Shown here: positions 25,637-34,489 of the stretch, in pieces
How positions within the stretch are numbered: the first letter of the stretch is position 1
How the letters are laid out: every line of letters starts with the position of its first letter
Notes under the pieces: generated by a model
Told to the model about the DNA's origin: nothing
Database searches by the model: none
The model's input: only the letters and a program-made list of their open reading frames with translations
Translations under genes and position numbers: made by a program
NCBI RefSeq assembly: GCF_005405365.1
Contig: NZ_BJDX01000005.1
Span: forward strand, 124,001 to 188,000
DNA length: 64,000 bases
DNA from: Enterococcus xiangfangensis
Lineage (GTDB): Bacteria; Bacillota; Bacilli; Lactobacillales; Enterococcaceae
Direction: 5' to 3'

Positions 25637-25945
25637 TTAGATTGTTTTTAATTTGATAAAATGCCCCGCGGCAGATTCAATAACTTGTTCTACTTGATAA
25701 TGAGGAACAAATTGCGGCTCATCGATCTCAAATAAAGTGACTTCCTTACCAAAGCCGGGAATCCCCACGACTAAGTTTTCTGTTTCTAAATGCAATTGCA
25801 TCACATTTTGCAGTTTGCTTGAGATATCCAAGACTGTCTGCTTGTCTTGGCTTTGATACCAACTTTTTTGACGCAGCAGTCGCAAGCCATTTCGCAAGAT
25901 GGTATTTTGAATCGTTTTTTGGCGAATAACTTCTTTCCACATCAT
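25637..25945 (-). CDS. Hypothetical protein, second of a pair
   Basis: An unrecognised soluble protein of 102 residues. It follows the 25949-26278 gene after a single amber stop in the same reading frame (TAG CAG ATG ATG), with AGGTGG as its own SD. The N-terminal third is basic and Gln-rich, the rest beta-like with VVGIPGFGKEVTLFEIDEP. No family assigned. The shared frame raises the possibility that this and the upstream gene were once, or are sometimes, one protein. Confidence 0.55.
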   Translation of the reverse strand: MMWKEVIRQKTIQNTILRNGLRLLRQKSWYQSQDKQTVLDISSKLQNVMQLHLETENLVVGIPGFGKEVTLFEIDEPQFVPHYQVEQVIESAAGHFIKLKTI

Positions 25946-25948
25946 CTG

Positions 25949-26278
25949 CTAAGCCACCTGCTCTTTTACTGTGACCGTTACTCTGACTCCTAAAGCGCGG
26001 CCAGTGTCGATCAGCTGTTCTGCGATTTCTGTAGGGCAATCTAAGTAAAAGACAAACGCTGTATAATTTTTAGCAAACCGCTCTAAAAACTGTTTCCCTT
26101 CAGCGAGTAAAGATTCTCCAGTCAGACTTTCATAAAAAATAACTTGTTTGTTGCGTAAGAAGGTCTGCGGAAGACCTTTTTTTACTCCTACGACAGCTAC
26201 TTTCTCACCTTGATAGTGACGTTTGATATGGTTCCATATCTGTTTTTCTGGTTCCGCTTTCTTTTTAAGAATAAACAA
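25949..26278 (-). CDS. Hypothetical protein, first of a pair
   Basis: A 109-residue protein with alternating beta strands and helices (KVAVVGVKKGLPQTFL, FVFYLDCPTEIAEQLID), perhaps a small alpha-beta fold. Start is TTG at 26278 with AAAGGAAG nine bases before it. It ends with an amber codon in frame with the next gene. Upstream lies a small reading frame with a GGGAGG SD that could be a leader peptide. Function unknown. Confidence 0.55.
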   Translation of the reverse strand: MFILKKKAEPEKQIWNHIKRHYQGEKVAVVGVKKGLPQTFLRNKQVIFYESLTGESLLAEGKQFLERFAKNYTAFVFYLDCPTEIAEQLIDTGRALGVRVTVTVKEQVA

Positions 26279-26428
26279 TTTATTAACTTCCTTTCAGATT
26301 TTAATTCATCGCGTGCAGGAAATAGTCCTGCTGCTGGTAAATCATGCAAGACCATCACCTCCCATTCTTGAAAAAAATAACAAACCATATTATATCTATC
26401 ATATCAGCTTCTAATTTTAAAGCAAGCC

Positions 26429-26468
26429 AAAAAAAGACTTTTGAGTTTTTCTAAACTCAAAAGTCTTT
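26429..26468 (-). terminator. Terminator after the 26473-26772 gene
   Basis: A 16-bp AT-rich stem (AAAGACTTTTGAGTTT and its complement) around a four-base loop, followed on the minus strand by seven T. Confidence 0.85.
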
Positions 26469-26472
26469 GGAT

Positions 26473-26772
26473 TTACGGTTGTTCGTCTTCAACAACTGCG
26501 TATTCATAAGGGGAACCTTCATAGAAAAATTGGGTCGAAACTGTCGCTTCATTATCCTGCGCGATCAATTCTTTACGAAATGGAAATCTGACTGCTTGTC
26601 CGTTGACTGTTTGATCACTAGGTAAAATGTAGACAAGTTGATCATCTGGGATCGGTTTATTCAACTGTTCCATCACTTCATCGATCACTTGCTGATCGGT
26701 CATTGCCGTTTTTGCCACCTTTTGATAATCTTCTAAAAATGCTGTTTGTCCTTCAAAATAGGTCTTATCCAT
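26473..26772 (-). CDS. Hypothetical protein
   Basis: An acidic, soluble protein of 99 residues that I do not recognise. It has a helical N-terminal half (EGQTAFLEDYQKVAKTAMTDQQVIDEVMEQL) and a beta-rich C-terminal half ending in an acidic tail. It has no cysteine. It lies 40 bases after the 26813-27214 gene and shares its terminator, so the two probably form one operon. SD GGAAGG. Confidence 0.6.
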   Translation of the reverse strand: MDKTYFEGQTAFLEDYQKVAKTAMTDQQVIDEVMEQLNKPIPDDQLVYILPSDQTVNGQAVRFPFRKELIAQDNEATVSTQFFYEGSPYEYAVVEDEQP

Positions 26773-26812
26773 TTTTTCCGTCCTTCCCTCTGCATTTATT
26801 TTAAAGACTCGC

Positions 26813-27214
26813 TCAATCAGCCAAGTCCAGATGCCCTGCTGCTGTTTGATATACTGGCCAACTGCCTGCCAATTCCACCCGAATTAACGTCAATTCCGGA
26901 TATTTTTTGATCGTTGTCACAATGGAATCAATCAATTTTCCTTGCATCGTCAACTGTTCTTGCGGTGATAACAACGTATCTTGATCGAGTATTTTTCGGT
27001 ATTCTTGATTTGCTTGAACGATCCCACGAAAAGCTGCTTTAAAAGATCGTTCAATTTTGCGGGCAAATTTTGCTTCATTATCAGTTGTGTAAGCTATTTC
27101 TGCCTTTTCTACTGAAAAAGTTGTATAGATTAACGGTACCGTCGAAACCGGTTTGACCGGCGATACATAATAAAAAGCCTCTTCTAAAATATCTAATGAG
27201 ATTGTTAGTTTCAT
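26813..27214 (-). CDS. Hypothetical protein
   Basis: An unrecognised soluble protein of 133 residues, first gene of a likely two-gene operon. A beta-strand-rich beginning is followed by helices. No cysteine, signal peptide or membrane helix. SD GAGGAG upstream of the ATG. No known motif is seen and context does not suggest a function; neighbours on both sides are unrelated transporters. Confidence 0.6.
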   Translation of the reverse strand: MKLTISLDILEEAFYYVSPVKPVSTVPLIYTTFSVEKAEIAYTTDNEAKFARKIERSFKAAFRGIVQANQEYRKILDQDTLLSPQEQLTMQGKLIDSIVTTIKKYPELTLIRVELAGSWPVYQTAAGHLDLAD

Positions 27215-27320
27215 AACTTCTCCTCTTCTTTACTGAAGGAATTTCCAAAAACAGTCTTCTTTTCTATATTTTGATTATACCATTGCCTTCAACTTTTTTA
27301 CTTTGATTTATCTCCCGCAA

Positions 27321-27355
27321 AAAAAAGGGATGCGACAAAAGTCACATCCCTTTTT
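27321..27355 (-). terminator. Terminator after rbsU
   Basis: AAAAAGGGATG(T)GAC pairs with GTC(G)CATCCCTTTTT around AAAA-type loop, T tract on the minus strand. Member of the GTGAC terminator group. Confidence 0.85.
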
Positions 27356-27381
27356 CCGAATAAATAGTCTGTTACAACCGC

Positions 27382-28269
27382 TTAGAGCATCACTGTCATC
27401 GTTGCGGCAGCTAAAATCAATACCAAGCCAATGATCGTAATCGTCATTTCTTTTTTTGTTTTTCTTTGTCCTAAGAACCAAATACCTGTCAATGTTGCTA
27501 ATACAACTGATGTTTGAGATAAAATGAAGCCGGTCGCTAAACCGTTCATATTTGGTTGTGCAGAAATTAAGTAAGTCAATGCAGCAAAGGCGAAAAAGAA
27601 ACCAGAAAAAATATGTTTATAAGAAACGGCTTCTGCAAAAGCAGATTTTTCTTTACCTTTAACACTCAGAAATGCTGAATACACAACAGCAACTAAGAGC
27701 ATACCGATTGCTTGCGGTAAGAAGGCATGCATGCCATCGATGCTTGTTGCTTGCGGTGCAGCTGAATATGCCCAATAACCAATTTCTCCAACTGCTAATA
27801 AAATTACGGCTTTTTTCAAAATGCTTGCTTTTTCTTGTGTTTTTTCTTCTGTCCAAACAGTCATCCATGCACCAAGAATAATTAAAATCAAAGCTAGTCC
27901 GCCTAATAATTTTGCGCTTGTTCCTGGCCAGTTTCCTAATGCAAGTACGCCCCAAAGAGAAGCTCCTAACAATTGGAAGGCAGTAGTGATCGGCATTGCT
28001 CGTGATGAACCGACCATTGTGAATGATTGGAAAGTAATGATCTGTGCAGTCGCCCAGCCGATACCTGAAAGAATCGAGAAGACCAGATCCATTCCGGTTG
28101 GCAAGCTGATACCGTTAACTGCTGCGAAAACTAGAGCAAAGATCAATGTTCCTAAAGTGGAACCTAAAATTTGATTAACTGGCCGTCCGCCAATTTTTGA
28201 TGCGATTGTAGGATACAATCCCCAACCAAGTAATGGTCCTAATCCGATTAAAAGTGCTGTTGCGTTCAT
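27382..28269 (-). CDS. rbsU: Ribose uptake protein, GRP family
   Basis: A 295-residue membrane protein with ten hydrophobic segments of the glucose/ribose porter (GRP) family. It opens with LIGLGPLLGWGLYPTIASKIGG, typical of RbsU of lactic acid bacteria, which replaces the RbsABC transporter. Last gene of the rbsKDU operon: 22 bases after rbsD with SD GGGAG. It is expected to bring ribose in by facilitated or proton-linked transport. Confidence 0.88.
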   Translation of the reverse strand: MNATALLIGLGPLLGWGLYPTIASKIGGRPVNQILGSTLGTLIFALVFAAVNGISLPTGMDLVFSILSGIGWATAQIITFQSFTMVGSSRAMPITTAFQLLGASLWGVLALGNWPGTSAKLLGGLALILIILGAWMTVWTEEKTQEKASILKKAVILLAVGEIGYWAYSAAPQATSIDGMHAFLPQAIGMLLVAVVYSAFLSVKGKEKSAFAEAVSYKHIFSGFFFAFAALTYLISAQPNMNGLATGFILSQTSVVLATLTGIWFLGQRKTKKEMTITIIGLVLILAAATMTVML

Positions 28270-28290
28270 ATTTTTTCTCCCTTCACCCGT

Positions 28291-28686
28291 CTAGAATACG
28301 ACGCCGCTTTCTAATAAAATATTGGCATAAGGAGTCATTTCTCCTGTCCGAATAAATGCTCGGCTATCATGCAGTGCAGCTTTCATTTCACTATGCGGGA
28401 TAAACGTTATCGGCATTTCTGGTAATCGTTCTTGAATTTGTTTCAACATTGTTGGATTTTCTGTTTTGATTTCTTCAGCTAAATAAATTCTTTGAACTTC
28501 TAATTCTTCCAACACATTATTTAAAACATCCATAAAACTTGGAATACCATTATCGACCGCTAAATCGATTTTTTCTGTTGTCATAGGGACCGGCATACCG
28601 GCATCGCCGATACTTATTTGATCGAAGTGCCCCATTTGTGAGATCACGCGTGAAATATCTGAATTAATAACTTTTCCTTTTTTCAT
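28291..28686 (-). CDS. rbsD: D-ribose pyranase
   Basis: Converts beta-pyranose to beta-furanose ribose so that RbsK can act on it. At 131 residues from the ATG at 28686 it has exactly the usual RbsD size; GAGAGG lies nine bases before this start, whereas the ATG three codons earlier abuts the SD. Conserved active-site features are [16 protein letters not shown] near 18-33, with the catalytic His19, and the C-terminal [17 protein letters not shown]. It lies between rbsK and rbsU, 16 bases from rbsK. Confidence 0.92.
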   Translation of the reverse strand: MKKGKVINSDISRVISQMGHFDQISIGDAGMPVPMTTEKIDLAVDNGIPSFMDVLNNVLEELEVQRIYLAEEIKTENPTMLKQIQERLPEMPITFIPHSEMKAALHDSRAFIRTGEMTPYANILLESGVVF

Positions 28687-28702
28687 TGTAAACATCCTCT
28701 CC

Positions 28703-29608
28703 TTATTTCAATTCATTTTTGTATGGGATAGAAGGTTGCGCACCAAAACGTTGAACAGTTAGTGAGGATGCTTTGTTTCCATATTCGATGGCTTCTTCTA
28801 AATTACTAAAATCATGGGCTAAGACACTACTCATCGCACCGATAAATGTATCTCCTGCCGCAGTCGTATCCACTGCATTTACTTTGAACGCTGGTATGAT
28901 CCCATTTCGGCCTTGCACGTCATAATAGGCTCCTTTGCTGCCGATCGTGATGATCACTGCTTCGATTCCTAATTGGTGTAACTGATCTGCTGCTGCTTTC
29001 AAGCTAGCTTCATCTGTAACTTTGATCCCAGTCAAAATTTCTGTCTCAGTTTCATTTGGAACGATCATATCCGTAACTTTCAATAATTCTTCAGGAACAT
29101 GTTCTAAAGCAGGCGCTGGATTTAAAATTGTCTTTACTCCAGCTTCGCGGGCAATTTTAAAAGCTTCGACAGTGCTTTCTAAAGTGCTTTCAAATTGAGC
29201 AATCACGAAGTCACTTGCCTTGATCACATCGGCTTGTTCTTGTACTTGTTGCGGCGTGAATACATTGTTGGCACCTGAATGGATCATGATGCTGTTTTCT
29301 CCTTGATCATCCACAATGATGTAAGCTTGACCGGTTGCTTGCTTTTCTAAGGTTTGTACACCAGCCAATTCAATCCCTTCATCCGCTAATAATCCGCGCA
29401 TCATTTCACCAGCTGCATCGTTTCCGACTGCACCGATAAAATTTGTAGCTGCTTCAGAACGTTTAGCTGCAACGGCTTGATTTGCGCCTTTGCCTCCGCC
29501 GGCTGAGAAAATTTCTTTCGTATGCATCGTTTCACCTGGTTTTGGCATTTGCTTCACTCGGATCGTACGATCAAGATTTATACTTCCAATGATTGTAATC
29601 GTATTCAT
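28703..29608 (-). CDS. rbsK: Ribokinase
   Basis: PfkB-family kinase of 301 residues that makes ribose 5-phosphate from ribose and ATP. N-terminal PfkB signature [17 protein letters not shown] near 36, ATP-binding TIGSKGAYY, and C-terminal anion-hole signature [12 protein letters not shown] near 246 with catalytic Asp in AAGD. The ATG at 29608 has GGAG eight bases before it. First gene of rbsKDU, under the RbsR operator pair at 29660-29688. Confidence 0.95.
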   Translation of the reverse strand: MNTITIIGSINLDRTIRVKQMPKPGETMHTKEIFSAGGGKGANQAVAAKRSEAATNFIGAVGNDAAGEMMRGLLADEGIELAGVQTLEKQATGQAYIIVDDQGENSIMIHSGANNVFTPQQVQEQADVIKASDFVIAQFESTLESTVEAFKIAREAGVKTILNPAPALEHVPEELLKVTDMIVPNETETEILTGIKVTDEASLKAAADQLHQLGIEAVIITIGSKGAYYDVQGRNGIIPAFKVNAVDTTAAGDTFIGAMSSVLAHDFSNLEEAIEYGNKASSLTVQRFGAQPSIPYKNELK

Positions 29609-29659
29609 TTTATTCACTCCATCTCTAATTCTTAAGATTTATTTGCTCATTTAGTTTGA

Positions 29660-29688
29660 ATTAAAACGTTTTATTAAAACGTTTTAAT
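29660..29688 (-). promoter_or_regulatory. Tandem LacI-type operators for rbsKDU
   Basis: ATTAAAACGTTTTATT (29660-29675) and ATTAAAACGTTTTAAT (29673-29688) are two overlapping palindromes with the central CG typical of LacI/GalR-family sites. They lie just downstream of the -10, so RbsR bound here would block rbsK transcription. Confidence 0.8.
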
Positions 29689-29699
29689 TCGACACCAAA

Positions 29700-29728
29700 A
29701 ATATAGCACAGCTTGAAAACTATTTCAA
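29700..29728 (-). promoter_or_regulatory. Promoter of rbsKDU
   Basis: On the minus strand -35 TTGAAA (29728 to 29723), 17-base spacer, -10 TATATT (29705 to 29700). It overlaps the last codons of rbsR. Confidence 0.65.
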
Positions 29729-30712
29729 GTGTGCAGTTGAAAAACGTTTAATTAATTGTACGGGCAAGGTTTTCTCTTCCCAATCTTTCTCAGGCCGTTC
29801 CACTCTTTCCAGTAATAATCCCGCCGTTGTCTGCCCCAATTCATAGATGGGCTGAGCGATCGTTGTCAATTGCGGTGTCACGTATTCACACATATCGACA
29901 TTATCGTAACCAATCACACTATAGTCTTGCGGAATTTTTTTCCCCAGCTCAGCAAAACCTAAATACAAACCAAAAGCCAATTCATCATTAATCGCAAACA
30001 CCGCCGTCACGTCTGTCTCCACAACTGCTTTGGCTGCTTGGCGCCCACCCTTTTTAGACATTTTTGCATAAATTAAAACAGCATCCGGATAAACTGTTTG
30101 AAACCCTATCAGTCGTGTTTGAATATTTTCCGTCGCATTTTCTGGTAAAACAACGGCAACACGTTGATGACCGAATTGTTTCAAATGTTCGGCAGCCATG
30201 TTTCCGCCTGAAAAGTCATCAGTCAAAACAGCATCACTGAATCCTTCTGCTTTTTTTTGATCCAAAACAATATATGGAAAATTCTTTTTTCGCAGCGTCT
30301 CGTTGATCGCTCGGTTAGAAATCGCCGAACTAGCAATAATGTAGCCGTCGACACCGCGGCGACTCAATTCTTCTAAATAATCCGTCTCTTTTTTTGTATC
30401 CAAATCGGCATTGCACAACATCGTCACAAAATTCTCACGATATAAAACGCCTTCAATCCCACGAACTAGCGTACTAAAAAAAGGATTCGTGATGTCTGGG
30501 ACCAATACACCAATGGTCTTGCTTTTTTTCATGATCATTCGCCGTGCAAAATAATCCGGTTCATAATGCAAATCGGCTTTAGCCGCCAAGACTTTTTCAA
30601 CTGTTTTCGGACTAAACTTTTGGTCATTTCCATTTAAAATCTGGGAGACTGTGGCAATTGAGACCCCTGATCTTTTGGCAACATCTTTAATGGTGATTTT
30701 TTTGTTTTTCAT
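29720..30712 (-). CDS. rbsR: Ribose operon repressor, LacI family
   Basis: A 330-residue LacI/GalR regulator: N-terminal helix-turn-helix ITIKDVAKRSGVSIATVSQI with hinge helix KVLAAKADLHYEP, then a periplasmic-binding-protein-like sensing domain starting SKTIGVLVPDITNPFFS. It lies directly upstream of rbsKDU and would act on the two CG-centred palindromes before rbsK. Effector expected to be ribose, perhaps with HPr-Ser-P/CcpA influence, but that is not visible here. Confidence 0.9.
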   Translation of the reverse strand: MKNKKITIKDVAKRSGVSIATVSQILNGNDQKFSPKTVEKVLAAKADLHYEPDYFARRMIMKKSKTIGVLVPDITNPFFSTLVRGIEGVLYRENFVTMLCNADLDTKKETDYLEELSRRGVDGYIIASSAISNRAINETLRKKNFPYIVLDQKKAEGFSDAVLTDDFSGGNMAAEHLKQFGHQRVAVVLPENATENIQTRLIGFQTVYPDAVLIYAKMSKKGGRQAAKAVVETDVTAVFAINDELAFGLYLGFAELGKKIPQDYSVIGYDNVDMCEYVTPQLTTIAQPIYELGQTTAGLLLERVERPEKDWEEKTLPVQLIKRFSTAHLK

Positions 30713-30902
30713 CTGATCTCTCCTGACTCAACTGCTACATTTTCTCATGAAAAATCGACCCTGTAAATACGCTCAGATGTAAACTTGCTATGCCGTGCAG
30801 TTTTTTCTATACTGCTAATGATGGCTTGATCAATGTTCTCGGCTCAGTTTTTTTAATTGTAATCGATCGATTAACCGTTAAAAAATAGAAAGAAGTGAAA
30901 GA

Positions 30903-31823
30903 ATGAATCGAACGGCAAAAATCATTTTAGGTATCGCTTTGTTTCTAGTTGTTGGACTGATTATTGCGGGAAATTATTTTTACGCGTATGCTGTCATTCC
31001 AACCAAAAAAGACTTCATCGCAACGCGTTCTGAGAAAAAATCGACCCAATTAAGCGAAGCTGAAAATTGGTTCAAAAATAATCATCGTACATGGCGGCTC
31101 ACTTCAAAAGACGGTTTGAAACTAGCGGCGTATTATCTGCCCGCCAAAACGACTCAGCATAAAACAGTTATCATTGCCCATGGCTATATGGGACAAGCAA
31201 CTGATATGCCGCAATACGCCAAGATCTATCATGATCTCGGCTACAATGTCTTGATGCCTGATGCTCGTGGTCATGGCAAAAGCGAAGGGGATTATATCGG
31301 TTTCGGCTGGCCAGAACGAAAAGATTACCTTCAGTGGATTAACCAAATCATTGAAAAAGATTCCCATGCCGAGATCGTGCTTCACGGAGTCAGCATGGGC
31401 GGAGCAACAGTAATGATGACTAGCGGTGAAAAATTACCGAATAATGTCAAAGCCTTTGTGGAAGACTGCGGCTACAGCTCAGTCACGGCTGAATTGAGTT
31501 ATCAATTAAAACAACTCTTCAATCTTCCCGCATTTCCGTTGGTCCCCGTTACTAGTTTGATCACAAAAATTCGAGCAGGTTATTTCTGGAGCGAAGCAGA
31601 CGCAATCAAACAATTGAAAAAAAATCACCGTCCAATGCTCTTTATTCATGGCGACAAAGATGATTTTGTCCCTTATTCAATGCTTGCTGAAGTCTACCAC
31701 GCAACAAAAGGACCAAAAGAACGCTATGTCGTCCACGGTGCCAAACACGCTGGATCATTGACCAAAGATCCCGATATGTATCAAGAAAAAGTCACTCATT
31801 TTGTTCAGCAATATGTTCCGTGA
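30903..31823 (+). CDS. Membrane-anchored alpha/beta hydrolase
   Basis: A 306-residue hydrolase with an N-terminal helix (about 7-29) that should anchor it outside the membrane. Alpha/beta-hydrolase fold: oxyanion HGYMGQ near 93, ARGHGKSEG near 121, nucleophile elbow GVSMGG near 161-166 with Ser163, Asp in HGDKDDFVP near 258 and His in GAKHAGS near 285. It resembles the YqkD/BAAT-like group of cell-surface hydrolases. A 14-bp perfect palindrome at 30860-30873 lies upstream. Substrate unknown. Confidence 0.85.
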   Translation: MNRTAKIILGIALFLVVGLIIAGNYFYAYAVIPTKKDFIATRSEKKSTQLSEAENWFKNNHRTWRLTSKDGLKLAAYYLPAKTTQHKTVIIAHGYMGQATDMPQYAKIYHDLGYNVLMPDARGHGKSEGDYIGFGWPERKDYLQWINQIIEKDSHAEIVLHGVSMGGATVMMTSGEKLPNNVKAFVEDCGYSSVTAELSYQLKQLFNLPAFPLVPVTSLITKIRAGYFWSEADAIKQLKKNHRPMLFIHGDKDDFVPYSMLAEVYHATKGPKERYVVHGAKHAGSLTKDPDMYQEKVTHFVQQYVP

Positions 31824-31833
31824 TCTACAAGAG

Positions 31834-31866
31834 AAAACGAGACTTTCAATATGTCTCGTTTTTTAC
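31834..31866 (+). terminator. Terminator after the hydrolase
   Basis: AAAACGAGAC pairs with GTCTCGTTTT around a nine-base loop and continues into T6 on the plus strand. The stop codon of the converging SorC gene (31846-31848) lies in the loop. Confidence 0.85.
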
Positions 31867-32808
31867 TTGTTTTAATAAATATTCAGCTATACTATCCGTC
31901 ACTATAATATGAGTAAAAATTTTCGTTTTCATACCTATATATAGCACATCTTTTTTATTATCTTCATAGCAAACTACTGCAACATTAGGAATTTTTCGTA
32001 TATCGTCGATACCTAAACCAATTACATTCTCGTTTATCTTACAATTGACTTCCTGTCCTGCCTGATCAATAAACCTTGAATTGATATCCCCGATTACATC
32101 AAGCTTTTCCAATTCATCAATATCTTGCTGATTCACATAGCCAATTTCTGTCATTGTATTATTTTTAGAAAACGGGTTAGCAAATCCAACTAATGCAAAA
32201 TCAACATTCTTTCCTGCCTCCAATACATCGTGGATTCCATCATTTTCAAGCAAGCTTTTTTTTATGAGTATATTATCTACTAATGCCGGTGCATATAAAT
32301 ATTTGCACTTTGCTCGTAGCTTCTTCGCCAAATCATAGGCCAATTGATTAGAATGAACATCCACCATCTCAGTTCCCAATCCACCTATTAGGGGAATGAT
32401 GGTAGTATCTGAATGATTCTCATAAGGATATTCATCAACAATTCCCCGCATCATTTTACCCCACGAAAGTCCAATTGTCTTTGCTTTTACGATTTCTTTT
32501 TGTAAAGCAATGATCGCTGTTTGAATTAATAATCGTTCAATCTCATCTTTTCGCAAACTACTGGTATCTAAGACCACTGCTTGTTTTAGCCCGAATTTCT
32601 CTTCTAAATTCATCTCCAATTCAATCGAGTAGGCACTCTCACTCTTAATAAAAATATCAACTATACCTTCATTTTTTGCATCATTTAAATACTTGGAAAC
32701 TAGCGAACGGGAGATTCCCATGTGTTTAGCAATTTCCGACTGTTTTAGATTTTTTTTATAATACATCGTGGCCACTTTTACGATGTCACGATTATGTTTT
32801 ATGGCCAT
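31846..32808 (-). CDS. SorC/DeoR-type regulator of the polyol PTS operon
   Basis: A 320-residue SorC-family regulator. Helix-turn-helix KQSEIAKHMGISRSLVSKYL near residue 22, then the sugar-phosphate-binding domain with GLSWGK near 115, PLIGGLG near 140 and VGFANP near 205. The start at 32808 is chosen because it aligns residue by residue with the other SorC protein here (MYY at the same place) and because AGAGG lies upstream; the longer form starts at 32844. It lies after the EIIA gene of the glucitol-type PTS, in the same direction. Recognition core ISRSLVSKYL is identical to the regulator at 19079-20035. Confidence 0.87.
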   Translation of the reverse strand: MAIKHNRDIVKVATMYYKKNLKQSEIAKHMGISRSLVSKYLNDAKNEGIVDIFIKSESAYSIELEMNLEEKFGLKQAVVLDTSSLRKDEIERLLIQTAIIALQKEIVKAKTIGLSWGKMMRGIVDEYPYENHSDTTIIPLIGGLGTEMVDVHSNQLAYDLAKKLRAKCKYLYAPALVDNILIKKSLLENDGIHDVLEAGKNVDFALVGFANPFSKNNTMTEIGYVNQQDIDELEKLDVIGDINSRFIDQAGQEVNCKINENVIGLGIDDIRKIPNVAVVCYEDNKKDVLYIGMKTKIFTHIIVTDSIAEYLLKQVKNETY

Positions 32809-32992
32809 TTTGATCCCATCCTCTAAATAGCTTTTGATTCTCATTCACTATACGAGTGATTCTAAGTGCATGCAAGTAGTGTGGGGGACAAAATCTATTT
32901 TCTAAAATAACTTAGAACAACAAAGAAAAACTTCTGTCCCAAAAATTTACTTCTCCCCTTATCGTTTTGATAAATAAGTTGAACTAACAAAT

Positions 32993-33020
32993 GAGGATGC
33001 ACCAGATCTGGTACATCCTC
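32993..33020 (-). terminator. Hairpin between EIIA and the SorC gene
   Basis: GAGGATG-ACCAGATCTGGT-CATCCTC is a long imperfect palindrome just beyond the EIIA stop. There is no good T tract on the minus strand, so it may be an mRNA processing or stabilising structure instead of a terminator. Confidence 0.5.
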
Positions 33021-33030
33021 GACCTTTTAA

Positions 33031-33384
33031 CTAAATAATCTCTATCACGCCACCGATTTCAAAAGTTGGAAAAATGCCAGGGGTGACGATAATTGCTCCA
33101 GGTAATATTTCTCCAATTTCGTTACGGAAATAAATTGAAATATGTCCTAATTCTTCAAAATTTGAATTAGCTTGTGATCCCACCTCTTCAATTGTGAACT
33201 CTTGATCTCCAAACTTGATTTTACCACCAATTTTCAACGTACCTTTAGGGCGATCCTCAAATTCATGAATCACACAAATATCTCTCAATTCTGCTGGCGC
33301 AGAAGGACCAAACAAAATAATTAAGCGTTCTTCTTCGAAAGCTGGAACCATGCTACCGATTTCAATAATTTTAGATTTTACCAT
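33031..33384 (-). CDS. PTS glucitol/sorbitol-family EIIA
   Basis: Cytoplasmic phosphocarrier of 117 residues that takes phosphate from HPr and gives it to EIIB. It fits the SrlB/GutB family in length and in the segments ILFGPSAPAELRDICVIHEF, where the histidine is the probable phosphorylation site, and GHISIYFRNE. Last PTS gene of the operon oxidoreductase-gutM-EIIC-EIIBC-EIIA. The second glucitol PTS in the window has a clearly different EIIA, so the two systems are not recent duplicates. Confidence 0.88.
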   Translation of the reverse strand: MVKSKIIEIGSMVPAFEEERLIILFGPSAPAELRDICVIHEFEDRPKGTLKIGGKIKFGDQEFTIEEVGSQANSNFEELGHISIYFRNEIGEILPGAIIVTPGIFPTFEIGGVIEII

Positions 33385-33411
33385 TCATCTATTCACTCCA
33401 TTCAAATAATT

Positions 33412-34476
33412 TTAATACATACCAAAACTAGCTAACCATGCTAAAATTACAGCTGTAAATCCAGTCAACATTCTGCCATATAAAATTGCGGGCACTCCGA
33501 TTGCCACTGTTTCCGGTTTTGCTTCCCCTAATGATAATCCTACTGGAATAAAGTCACACCCTACGTGAGCATTGATTGCAAACAATGCTGGTAATGCATA
33601 CTGCACTGGAATTGATCCATTGGCAATTTGAGTACCGATCAACACGCCAATAACTTGTGAGATTACCGCTCCTGGTCCCAAGATTGGAGACAAGATCGGA
33701 ATGCTACAAATTAAAGCTAGAATGATCATACCTGGTAATGAACCTGCTAATGGTGAAAGTACATTAGCCAACCAATCGCCGATTCCTGTATAATTGATAA
33801 TACCAACAATCATACTAATAAATGCCATGAATGGGATGATATTTTTCAATAGCATATCTAGTGCATCACGCCCCGATTGATAGAATGTACTCATTACACC
33901 ACCGATACCGCGAGAAAAACGCACTAAGAAGCTATCTTTTTTTGCTTGTTCTTCCTGATGCTCTTCTTTAATTTTTGAATATCTTTCTCGAAATTCTTCT
34001 TCAGTTTCTCGACCTTCAGCTAGCATCTTTTCAGTTGCTGCTGCCGATTCTGCATCTTCAGCATGTGCATGATTGATTGCTGCGATTTGTTGATCTTCTA
34101 AATTTGCATCTTCTATCTGGCTTACATCCTCTGGTCGAACACCAGAAACAAAAATATCTTCTGTAATATGTTTTGATAGTGGTCCAGATGGAGATGACGA
34201 TAACACGTCAACTGTTGGAATTCGTTTCATTGGATAAACACCAATTCGCGCTGTCCCACCACAGTCAATAATAGCGCATAACATTTCGTCTTCTGGGATC
34301 GCATTTTTGAACCCATCACACGCAATTCCCCCCGTTAAATCAGCAATTTGCTGCGCTACCGGATGGATACCTCCGCCTGTAACAGAAACAACTTTATTTT
34401 TTTTATCCGTTGGTGTTAATTTTAGTCCAACGCCCCAACCTTTATTTCCAGGTTTTACAAATACTGTTTTGTACAT
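33412..34476 (-). CDS. PTS glucitol/sorbitol-family EIIBC
   Basis: Membrane component of 354 residues. The N-terminal EIIB part carries the phosphorylated cysteine in IIDCGGTARIGVYP near 68-72; an acidic helical linker follows (about 125-185); the C-terminal half is the membrane domain with FINAHVGCDFIPVG-like segment. It is SrlE/GutE type. ATG at 34476 preferred (AGGAGG seven bases upstream) over the adjacent GTG. It phosphorylates a polyol during import; because the operon lacks a sorbitol-6-phosphate dehydrogenase, the polyol may not be sorbitol. Confidence 0.88.
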   Translation of the reverse strand: MYKTVFVKPGNKGWGVGLKLTPTDKKNKVVSVTGGGIHPVAQQIADLTGGIACDGFKNAIPEDEMLCAIIDCGGTARIGVYPMKRIPTVDVLSSSPSGPLSKHITEDIFVSGVRPEDVSQIEDANLEDQQIAAINHAHAEDAESAAATEKMLAEGRETEEEFRERYSKIKEEHQEEQAKKDSFLVRFSRGIGGVMSTFYQSGRDALDMLLKNIIPFMAFISMIVGIINYTGIGDWLANVLSPLAGSLPGMIILALICSIPILSPILGPGAVISQVIGVLIGTQIANGSIPVQYALPALFAINAHVGCDFIPVGLSLGEAKPETVAIGVPAILYGRMLTGFTAVILAWLASFGMY

Positions 34477-34489
34477 CACAATTCCTCCT

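Noticed and set aside
25746-26039. 97-codon frame between the two unknown genes
   Set aside because: Arg/Ser/His-rich shadow in another frame, overlapping both better-supported genes.
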